From: Diprion similis
Lineage: Eukaryota; Arthropoda; Insecta; Hymenoptera; Diprionidae
Direction: 5' to 3'
NCBI RefSeq assembly: GCF_021155765.1
Contig: NC_060114.1
Coordinates: 5,146,001 to 5,210,000 of the forward strand
Length of the DNA stretch: 64,000 nt
The position numbers and the translations under genes are program-made. The notes under the pieces were generated by a model. It was not told the origin of the DNA and made no database searches. It worked only from the letters and a program-made list of their open reading frames with translations. This document shows, in pieces, positions 1-12,000 of this stretch; positions within the stretch are counted from its first letter, which is position 1; each line of letters begins with the position of its first letter.

Positions 1-3000
1 TTTGGTCCATTTTTGGAGCCGAGAATTTTTCGTCTCGGAATCGATTCGTATGACCCTTTCTAGATTAATTGGACGCCAAGGAACTCAGAAAACACAACAA
101 AAAAAGCGTGGGACCAACAGCAGAGAAATTACGACGCAGGGACCAGCAGCGGAAAAATTGAGAAAATACGTCTTTCGTTTTCCGGCTGTAACTTTTGATC
201 CGTTGCTCGCAGCGCATTCGGACTGCGCTCAATCGTTTTCTTTCGCAAAATTACGTCGGAATAGTGCATGCAAGAATTAATTGCAGCACTTTTCAGAATC
301 GTCGAAATTTTCGCAACAAATACAAAGGGGTTAGCCTTACTTTTTCGTCCATTTTTGGAGCCGAGAATTTTTCGTCTCGGAATCGATTCGTATGACCCTT
401 TCTAGATTAATTGGACGCCAAGGAACTCAGAAAACACAACAAAAAAAGCGTGGGACCAACAGCAGAGAAATTACGACGCAGGGCCCAGCAGCGGAAAAAT
501 TGAGAAAATACGTCTTTCGTTTTCCGGCTGTAACTTTTGATCCGTTGCTCGCAGCGCATTCGGACTGCGCTCAATCGTTTTCTCTCGCAAAATTACGTCG
601 GAATAGTGCATGCAAGAATTAATTGCAGCACTTTTCAGAATCGTCGAAATTTTCGCAAAAAATACAAAGGGGTTAGCCTTACTTTTTCGTCCATTTTTGG
701 AGCCGAGAATTTTTCGTCTCGGAATCGAGTCGTATGACCCTTTCTAGATTAATTGGACGCCAAGGAACTCAGAAAACACAACAAAAAAAGCGTGGGACCA
801 ACAGCAGAGATATTACGACGCAGGGACCAGCAGCGGAAAAATTGAGAAAATACGTCTTTCGTTTTCCGGCTGTAACTTTTGATCCGTTGCTCGCAGCGCA
901 TTCGGACTGCGCTCAATCGTTTTCTCTCGCAAAATTACGTCGGAATAGTGCATGCAAGAATTAATTGCAGCACTTTTTAGAATCGTCGAAATTTTCGCAA
1001 AAAATACAAAGGGGTTAGCCTTACTTTTTCGTCCATTTTTGGAGCCGAGAATTTTTCGTCTCGGAATCGATTCGTATGACCCTTTCTAGATTAATTGGAC
1101 GCCAAGGAACTCAGAAAACACAACAAAAAAAGCGTGGGACCAACAGCAGAGAAATTACGACGCAGGGACCAGCAGCGGAAAAATTGAGAAAATACGTCTT
1201 TCGTTTTCCGGCTGTAACTTTTGATCCGTTGCTCGCAGCGCATTCGGACTGCGCTCAATCGATTTCTCTCGCAAAATTACGTCGGAATAGTGCATGCAAG
1301 AATTAATTGCAGCACTTTTCAGAATCGTCGAAATTTTCGCAAAAAATACAATGGGGTTAGCCTTACTTTTTGGTCCATTTTTGGAGCCGAGAATTTTTCG
1401 TCTCGGAATCGATTCGTATCACCCTTTCCAGATTAATTGGACGCCAAGGAACTCAGAAAACACAACAAAAAAAGCGTGGGACCAACAGCAGAGAAATTAC
1501 GACGCAGGGACCAGCAGCGGAAAAATTGAGAAAATACGTCTTTCGTTTTCCGGCTGTAACTTTTGATCCGTTGCTCGCAGCGCATTCGGACTGCGCTCAA
1601 TCGTTTTCTCTCGCAAAATTACGTCGGAATAGTGCATGCAAGAATTAATTGCAGCACTTTTCAGAATCGTCGAAATTTTCGCAAAAAATACAAAGGGGTT
1701 AGCCTTACTTTTTCGTCCATTTTTGGAGCCGAGAATTTTTCGTCTCGGAATCGAGTCGTATGACCCTTTCTAGATTAATTGGACGCCAAGGAACTCAGAA
1801 AACACAACAAAAAAAGCGTGGGACCAACAGCAGAGATATTACGACGCAGGGACCAGCAGCGGAAAAATTGAGAAAATACGTCTTTCGTTTTCCGGCTGTA
1901 ACTTTTGATCCGTTGCTCGCAGCGCATTCGGACTGCGCTCAATCGTTTTCTCTCGCAAAATTACGTCGGAATAGTGCATGCAAGAATTAATTGCAGCACT
2001 TTTCAGAATCGTCGAAATTTTCGCAAAAAATACAAAGAGGTTAGCCTTACTTTTTCGTCCATTTTTGGAGCCGAGAATTTTTCGTCTCGGAATCGATTCG
2101 TATGACCCTTTCCAGATTAATTGGACGCCAAGGAACTCAGAAAACACAACAAAAAAAGCGTGGGACCAACAGCAGAGATATTACGACGCAGGGACCAGCA
2201 GCGGAAAAATTGAGAAAATACGTCTTTCGTTTTCCGGCTGTAACTTTTGATCCGTTGCTCGCAGCGCATTCGGACTGCGCTCAATCGTTTTCTCTCGCAA
2301 AATTACGTCGGAATAGTGCATGCAAGAATTAATTGCAGCACTTTTCAGAATCGTCGAAATTTTCGCAAAAAATACAAAGGGGTTGGCCTTACTTTTTCGT
2401 CCATTTTTGGAGCCGAGAATTTTTCGTCTCGGAATCGATTCGTATGACCCTTTCTAGATTAATTGGACGCCAAGGAACTCAGAAAACACAACAAAAAAAG
2501 CGTGGGACAAACAGCAGAGATATTACGACGCAGGGACCAGCAGCAGAAAAATTGAGAAAATACGTCTTTCGTTTTCCGGCTGTAACTTTTGATCCGTTGC
2601 TCGCAGCGCATTCGGACTGCGCTGAATCGTTTTCTCTCGCGAAATTACGTCGGAATAGTGCATGCAAGAATTGATTGCAGCACTTATCAGAATCGTCGAA
2701 ATTTTCGCAAAAAATACAAAGGGGTTAGCCTGACTTTTTCGTCCATTTTTGGAGCCGAGAATTTTCCGTCTCGGAATCGATTCGTATGACTCTTTCTAGA
2801 TTAATTGGACGCCAAGGAACTCAGAAAACCCATCAAAAAAAGCGTGGGACCAACAGCAGAGAAATTACGACGCAGGGACCAGCAGCAGAAAAATTGAGAA
2901 AATACGTCTTTCGTTTTCCGGCTGTAACTTTTGATCCGTTGCTCGCAGCGCATTCGGACTGCGCTCAATCGATTTCTCTCGCAAAATTACGTCGGAATAG

Positions 3001-6000
3001 TGCATGCAAGAATCAATTGCAGCACTTTTCAGAATCGTCGAAAATTTCGCAAAAAATACAAAGAGGTTAGCCTTACTTTTTCGTCCATTTTTGGAGCTGA
3101 GAATTTTTCGTCTCGGAATCGATTCGTATGACCCTTTCCAGATTAATTGGACGCCAAGGAACTCAGAAAACACAACAAAAAAAGCGTGGGACCAACAGCA
3201 GAGATATTACGACGCAGGGACCAGCAGCAGAAAAATTGAGAAAATACGTCTTTCGTTTTCCGGCTGTAACTTTTGATCCGTTGCTCGCAGCGCATTCGGA
3301 CTGCGCTCAATCGATTTCTCTCGCAAAATTACGTCGGAATAGTGCATGCAAGAATTAATTGCAGCACTTTTCAGAATCTTCGAAATTTTCGCAAAAAATA
3401 CAAAGGGGTTAGCCTTACTTTTTCGTCCATTTTTGGAGCCGAGAATTTTTCGTCTCGGAATCGATTCGTATGACCCTTTCCAGATTAATTGGACGCCAAG
3501 GAACTCAGAAAACACAACAAAAAAAGCGTGGGACCAACAGCAGAGAAATTACGACGCAGGGCCCAGCAGCGGAAAAATTGAGAAAATACGTCTTTCGTTT
3601 TCCGGCTGTAACTTTTGATCCGTTGCTCGCAGCGCATTCGGACTGCGCTCAATCGTTTTCTCTCGCAAAATTACGTCGGAATAGTGCATGCAAGAATTAA
3701 TTGCAGCACTTTTCAGAATCGTCGAAATTTTCGCAAAAAATACAAAGGGGTTAGCCTTACTTTTTGGTCCATTTTTGGAGCCGAGAATTTTTCGTCTCGG
3801 AATCGATTCGTATGACCCTTTCTAGATTAATTGGACGCCAAGGAACTCAGAAAACACAACAAAAAAAGCGTGGGACCAACAGCAGAGAAATTACGACGCA
3901 GGGACCAGCAGCGGAAAAATTGAGAAAATACGTCTTTCGTTTTCCGGCTGTAACTTTTGATCCGTTGCTCGCAGCGCATTCGGACTGCGCTCAATCGTTT
4001 TCTCTCGCAAAATTACGTCGGAATAGTGCATGCAAGAATTAATTGCAGCACTTTTCAGAATCTTCGAAATTTTCGCAAAAAATACAAAGGGGTTAGCCTT
4101 ACTTTTTCGTCCATTTTTGGAGCCGAGAATTTTTCGTCTCGGAATCGATTCGTATGACCCTTTCTAGATTAATTGGACGCCAAGGAACTCAGAAAACACA
4201 ACAAAAAAAGCGTAGGACCAACAGCAGAGAAATTACGACGCAGGGACCAGCAGCGGAAAAATTGAGAAAATACGTCTTTCGTTTTCCGGCTGTAACTTTT
4301 GATCCGTTGCTCGCAGCGCATTCGGACTGCGCTCAATCGTTTTCTCTCGCAAAATTACGTCGGAATAGTGCATGCAAGAATTAATTGCAGCACTTTTCAG
4401 AATCGTCGAAATTTTCGCAAAAAATACAAAGGGGTTAGCCTTACTTTTTGGTCCATTTTTGGAGCCGAGAATTTTTCGTCTCGGAATCGATTCGTATGAC
4501 CCTTTCCAGATTAATTGGACGCCAAGGAACTCAGAAAACACAACAAAAAAAGCGTGGGACCAACAGCAGAGAAATTACGACGCAGGGCCCAGCAGCGGAA
4601 AAATTGAGAAAATACGTCTTTCGTTTTCCGGCTGTAACTTTTGATCCGTTGCTCGCAGCGCATTCGGACTGCGCTCAATCGTTTTCTCTCGCAAAATTAC
4701 GTCGGAATAGTGCATGCAAGAATTAATTGCAGCACTTTTCAGAATCGTCGAAATTTTCGCAAAAAATACAAAGGGGTTAGCCTTACTTTTTCGTCCATTT
4801 TTGGAGCCGAGAATTTTTCGTCTCGGAATCGAGTCGTATGACCCTTTCTAGATTAATTGGACGCCAAGGAACTCAGAAAACACAACAAAAAAAGCGTGGG
4901 ACCAACAGCAGAGATATTACGACGCAGGGACCAGCAGCGGAAAAATTGAGAAAATACGTCTTTCGTTTTCCGGCTGTAACTTTTGATCCGTTGCTCGCAG
5001 CGCATTCGGACTGCGCTCAATCGTTTTCTCTCGCAAAATTACGTCGGAATAGTGCATGCAAGAATTAATTGCAGCACTTTTCAGAATCGTCGAAATTTTC
5101 GCAAAAAATACAAAGGGGTTAGCCTTACTTTTTGGTCCATTTTTGGAGCCGAGAATTTTTCGTCTCGGAATCGATTCGTATGACCCTTTCTAGATTAATT
5201 GGACGCCAAGGAACTCAGAAAACACAACAAAAAAAGCGTGGGACCAACAGCAGAGAAATTACGACGCAGGGACCAGCAGCGGAAAAATTGAGAAAATACG
5301 TCTTTCGTTTTCCGGCTGTAACTTTTGATCCGTTGCTCGCAGCGCATTCGGACTGCGCTCAATCGTTTTCTTTCGCAAAATTACGTCGGAATAGTGCATG
5401 CAAGAATTAATTGCAGCACTTTTCAGAATCGTCGAAATTTTCGCAACAAATACAAAGGGGTTAGCCTTACTTTTTCGTCCATTTTTGGAGCCGAGAATTT
5501 TTCGTCTCGGAATCGATTCGTATGACCCTTTCTAGATTAATTGGACGCCAAGGAACTCAGAAAACACAACAAAAAAAGCGTGGGACCAACAGCAGAGAAA
5601 TTACGACGCAGGGCCCAGCAGCGGAAAAATTGAGAAAATACGTCTTTCGTTTTCCGGCTGTAACTTTTGATCCGTTGCTCGCAGCGCATTCGGACTGCGC
5701 TCAATCGTTTTCTCTCGCAAAATTACGTCGGAATAGTGCATGCAAGAATTAATTGCAGCACTTTTCAGAATCGTCGAAATTTTCGCAAAAAATACAAAGG
5801 GGTTAGCCTTACTTTTTCGTCCATTTTTGGAGCCGAGAATTTTTCGTCTCGGAATCGATTCGTATGACCCTTTCCAGATTAATTGGACGCCAAGGAACTC
5901 AGAAAACACAACAAAAAAAGCGTGGGACCAACAGCAGAGATATTACGACGCAGGGACCAGCAGCGGAAAAATTGAGAAAATACGTCTTTCGTTTTCCGGC

Positions 6001-9000
6001 TGTAACTTTTGATCCGTTGCTCGCAGCGCATTCGGACTGCGCTCAATCGTTTTCTCTCGCAAAATTACGTCGGAATAGTGCATGCAAGAATTAATTGCAG
6101 CACTTTTCAGAATCGTCGAAATTTTCGCAAAAAATACAAAGGGGTTGGCCTTACTTTTTCGTCCATTTTTGGAGCCGAGAATTTTTCGTCTCGGAATCGA
6201 TTCGTATGACCCTTTCTAGATTAATTGGACGCCAAGGAACTCAGAAAACACAACAAAAAAAGCGTGGGACAAACAGCAGAGATATTACGACGCAGGGACC
6301 AGCAGCAGAAAAATTGAGAAAATACGTCTTTCGTTTTCCGGCTGTAACTTTTGATCCGTTGCTCGCAGCGCATTCGGACTGCGCTGAATCGTTTTCTCTC
6401 GCGAAATTACGTCGGAATAGTGCATGCAAGAATTGATTGCAGCACTTATCAGAATCGTCGAAATTTTCGCAAAAAATACAAAGGGGTTAGCCTTACTTTT
6501 TCGTCCATTTTTGGAGCCGAGAATTTTCCGTCTCGGAATCGATTCGTATGACTCTTTCTAGATTAATTGGACGCCAAGGAACTCAGAAAACCCATCAAAA
6601 AAAGCGTGGGACCAACAGCAGAGAAATTACGACGCAGGGACCAGCAGCAGAAAAATTGAGAAAATACGTCTTTCGTTTTCCGGCTGTAACTTTTGATCCG
6701 TTGCTCGCAGCGCATTCGGACTGCGCTCAATCGATTTCTCTCGCAAAATTACGTCGGAATAGTGCATGCAAGAATCAATTGCAGCACTTTTCAGAATCGT
6801 CGAAAATTTCGCAAAAAATACAAAGAGGTTAGCCTTACTTTTTCGTCCATTTTTGGAGCTGAGAATTTTTCGTCTCGGAATCGATTCGTATGACCCTTTC
6901 CAGATTAATTGGACGCCAAGGAACTCAGAAAACACAACAAAAAAAGCGTGGGACCAACAGCAGAGATATTACGACGCAGGGACCAGCAGCAGAAAAATTG
7001 AGAAAATACGTCTTTCGTTTTCCGGCTGTAACTTTTGATCCGTTGCTCGCAGCGCATTCGGACTGCGCTCAATCGATTTCTCTCGCAAAATTACGTCGGA
7101 ATAGTGCATGCAAGAATTAATTGCAGCACTTTTCAGAATCTTCGAAATTTTCGCAAAAAATACAAAGGGGTTAGCCTTACTTTTTCGTCCATTTTTGGAG
7201 CCGAGAATTTTTCGTCTCGGAATCGATTCGTATGACCCTTTCCAGATTAATTGGACGCCAAGGAACTCAGAAAACACAACAAAAAAAGCGTGGGACCAAC
7301 AGCAGAGAAATTACGACGCAGGGCCCAGCAGCGGAAAAATTGAGAAAATACGTCTTTCGTTTTCCGGCTGTAACTTTTGATCCGTTGCTCGCAGCGCATT
7401 CGGACTGCGCTCAATCGTTTTCTCTCGCAAAATTACGTCGGAATAGTGCATGCAAGAATTAATTGCAGCACTTTTCAGAATCGTCGAAATTTTCGCAAAA
7501 AATACAAAGGGGTTAGCCTTACTTTTTGGTCCATTTTTGGAGCCGAGAATTTTTCGTCTCGGAATCGATTCGTATGACCCTTTCTAGATTAATTGGACGC
7601 CAAGGAACTCAGAAAACACAACAAAAAAAGCGTGGGACCAACAGCAGAGAAATTACGACGCAGGGACCAGCAGCGGAAAAATTGAGAAAATACGTCTTTC
7701 GTTTTCCGGCTGTAACTTTTGATCCGTTGCTCGCAGCGCATTCGGACTGCGCTCAATCGTTTTCTCTCGCAAAATTACGTCGGAATAGTGCATGCAAGAA
7801 TTAATTGCAGCACTTTTTAGAATCGTCGAAATTTTCGCAAAAAATACAAAGGGGTTAGCCTTACTTTTTCGTCCATTTTTGGAGCCGAGAATTTTTCGTC
7901 TCGGAATCGATTCGTATGACCCTTTCTAGATTAATTGGACGCCAAGGAACTCAGAAAACACAACAAAAAAAGCGTGGGACCAACAGCAGAGAAATTACGA
8001 CGCAGGGACCAGCAGCGGAAAAATTGAGAAAATACGTCTTTCGTTTTCCGGCTGTAACTTTTGATCCGTTGCTCGCAGCGCATTCGGACTGCGCTCAATC
8101 GATTTCTCTCGCAAAATTACGTCGGAATAGTGCATGCAAGAATTAATTGCAGCACTTTTCAGAATCGTCGAAATTTTCGCAAAAAATACAAAGGGGTTAG
8201 CCTTACTTTTTGGTCCATTTTTGGAGCCGAGAATTTTTCGTCTCGGAATCGATTCGTATCACCCTTTCCAGATTAATTGGACGCCAAGGAACTCAGAAAA
8301 CACAACAAAAAAAGCGTGGGACCAACAGCAGAGAAATTACGACGCAGGGACCAGCAGCGGAAAAATTGAGAAAATACGTCTTTCGTTTTCCGGCTGTAAC
8401 TTTTGATCCGTTGCTCGCAGCGCATTCGGACTGCGCTCAATCGTTTTCTCTCGCAAAATTACGTCGGAATGGTGCATGCAAGAATTAATTGCAGCACTTT
8501 TCAGAATCGTCGAAATTTTCGCAAAAAATACAAAGGGGTTAGCCTTACTTTTTCGTCCATTTTTGGAGCCGAGAATTTTTCGTCTCGGAATCGATTCGTA
8601 TGACCCTTTCTAGATTAATTGGACGCCAAGAAACTCAGAAAACACAACAAAAAAAGCGTGGGACCAACAGCAGAGAAATTACGACGCAGGGACCAGCAGC
8701 GGAAAAATTGAGAAAATACGTCTTTCGTTTTCCGGCTGTAACTTTTGATCCGTTGCTCGCAGCGCATTCGGACTGCGCTCAATCGTTTTCTCTCGCAAAA
8801 TTACGTCGGAATAGTGCATGCAAGAATTAATTGCAGCACTTTTCAGAATCGTCGAAATTTTCGCAAAAAATACAAAGGGGTTAGCCTTACTTTTTCGTCC
8901 ATTTTTGGAGCCGAGAATTTTTCGTCTCGGAATCGAGTCGTATGACCCTTTCTAGATTAATTGGACGCCAAGGAACTCAGAAAACACAACAAAAAAAGCG

Positions 9001-12000
9001 TGGGACCAACAGCAGAGATATTACGACGCAGGGACCAGCAGCGGAAAAATTGAGAAAATACGTCTTTCGTTTTCCGGCTGTAACTTTTGATCCGTTGCTC
9101 GCAGCGCATTCGGACTGCGCTCAATCGTTTTCTCTCGCAAAATTACGTCGGAATAGTGCATGCAAGAATTAATTGCAGCACTTTTCAGAATCGTCGAAAT
9201 TTTCGCAAAAAATACAAAGGGGTTAGCCTTACTTTTTCGTCCATTTTTGGAGCCGAGAATTTTTCGTCTCGGAATCGATTCGTATGACCCTTTCTAGATT
9301 AATTGGACGCCAAGGAACTCAGAAAACAGAACAAAAAAAGCGTGGGACCAACAGCAGAGATATTACGACGCAGGGACCAGCAGCAGAAAAATTGAGAAAA
9401 TACGTCTTTCGTTTTCCGGCTGTAACTTTTGATCCGTTGCTCGCAGCGCATTCGGACTGCGCTCAATCGTTTTCTCTCGCAAAATTACGTCGGAATAGTG
9501 CATGCAAGAATTAATTGCAGCACTTTTCAGAATCGTCGAAATTTTCGCAAAAAATACAAAGGGGTTAGCCTTACTTTTTCGTCCATTTTTGGAGCCGAGA
9601 ATTTTTCGTCTCGGAATCGATTCGTATGACCCTTTCTAGATTAATTGGACGCCAAGGAACTCAGAAAACACAACAAAAAAAGCGTGGGACCAACAGCAGA
9701 GAAATTACGACGCAGGGACCAGCAGCGGAAAAATTGAGAAAATACGTCTTTCGTTTTCCGGCTGTAACTTTTGATCCGTTGCTCGCAGCGCATTCGGACT
9801 GCGCTCAATCGTTTTCTCTCGCAAAATTACGTCGGAATAGTGCATGCAAGAATTAATTGCAGCACTTTTCAGAATCTTCGAAATTTTCGCAAAAAATACA
9901 AAGGGGTTAGCCTTACTTTTTCGTCCATTTTTGGAGCCGAGAATTTTTCGTCTCGGAATCGATTCGTATGACCCTTTCTAGATTAATTGGACGCCAAGGA
10001 ACTCAGAAAACACAACAAAAAAAGCGTAGGACCAACAGCAGAGAAATTACGACGCAGGGACCAGCAGCGGAAAAATTGAGAAAATACGTCTTTCGTTTTC
10101 CGGCTGTAACTTTTGATCCGTTGCTCGCAGCGCATTCGGACTGCGCTCAATCGTTTTCTCTCGCAAAATTACGTCGGAATAGTGCATGCAAGAATTAATT
10201 GCAGCACTTTTCAGAATCGTCGAAATTTTCGCAAAAAATACAAAGGGGTTAGCCTTACTTTTTGGTCCATTTTTGGAGCCGAGAATTTTTCGTCTCGGAA
10301 TCGATTCGTATGACCCTTTCCAGATTAATTGGACGCCAAGGAACTCAGAAAACACAACAAAAAAAGCGTGGGACCAACAGCAGAGAAATTACGACGCAGG
10401 GCCCAGCAGCGGAAAAATTGAGAAAATACGTCTTTCGTTTTCCGGCTGTAACTTTTGATCCGTTGCTCGCAGCGCATTCGGACTGCGCTCAATCGTTTTC
10501 TCTCGCAAAATTACGTCGGAATAGTGCATGCAAGAATTAATTGCAGCACTTTTCAGAATCGTCGAAATTTTCGCAAAAAATACAAAGGGGTTAGCCTTAC
10601 TTTTTCGTCCATTTTTGGAGCCGAGAATTTTTCGTCTCGGAATCGAGTCGTATGACCCTTTCTAGATTAATTGGACGCCAAGGAACTCAGAAAACACAAC
10701 AAAAAAAGCGTGGGACCAACAGCAGAGATATTACGACGCAGGGACCAGCAGCGGAAAAATTGAGAAAATACGTCTTTCGTTTTCCGGCTGTAACTTTTGA
10801 TCCGTTGCTCGCAGCGCATTCGGACTGCGCTCAATCGTTTTCTCTCGCAAAATTACGTCGGAATAGTGCATGCAAGAATTAATTGCAGCACTTTTCAGAA
10901 TCGTCGAAATTTTCGCAAAAAATACAAAGGGGTTAGCCTTACTTTTTCGTCCATTTTTGGAGCCGAGAATTTTTCGTCTCGGAATCGATTCGTATGACCC
11001 TTTCTAGATTAATTGGACGCCAAGGAACTCAGAAAACACAACAAAAAAAGCGTGGGACCAACAGCAGAGAAATTACGACGCAGGGACCAGCAGCGGAAAA
11101 ATTGAGAAAATACGTCTTTCGTTTTCCGGCTGTAACTTTTGATCCGTTGCTCGCAGCGCATTCGGACTGCGCTCAATCGTTTTCTCTCGCAAAATTACGT
11201 CGGAATAGTGCATGCAAGAATTAATTGCAGCACTTTTCAGAATCTTCGAAATTTTCGCAAAAAATACAAAGGGGTTAGCCTTACTTTTTCGTCCATTTTT
11301 GGAGCCGAGAATTTTTCGTCTCGGAATCGATTCGTATGACCCTTTCTAGATTAATTGGACGCCAAGGAACTCAGAAAACACAACAAAAAAAGCGTAGGAC
11401 CAACAGCAGAGAAATTACGACGCAGGGACCAGCAGCGGAAAAATTGAGAAAATACGTCTTTCGTTTTCCGGCTGTAACTTTTGATCCGTTGCTCGCAGCG
11501 CATTCGGACTGCGCTCAATCGTTTTCTCTCGCAAAATTACGTCGGAATAGTGCATGCAAGAATTAATTGCAGCACTTTTCAGAATCGTCGAAATTTTCGC
11601 AAAAAATACAAAGGGGTTAGCCTTACTTTTTGGTCCATTTTTGGAGCCGAGAATTTTTCGTCTCGGAATCGATTCGTATGACCCTTTCCAGATTAATTGG
11701 ACGCCAAGGAACTCAGAAAACACAACAAAAAAAGCGTGGGACCAACAGCAGAGAAATTACGACGCAGGGCCCAGCAGCGGAAAAATTGAGAAAATACGTC
11801 TTTCGTTTTCCGGCTGTAACTTTTGATCCGTTGCTCGCAGCGCATTCGGACTGCGCTCAATCGTTTTCTCTCGCAAAATTACGTCGGAATAGTGCATGCA
11901 AGAATTAATTGCAGCACTTTTCAGAATCGTCGAAATTTTCGCAAAAAATACAAAGGGGTTAGCCTTACTTTTTCGTCCATTTTTGGAGCCGAGAATTTTT

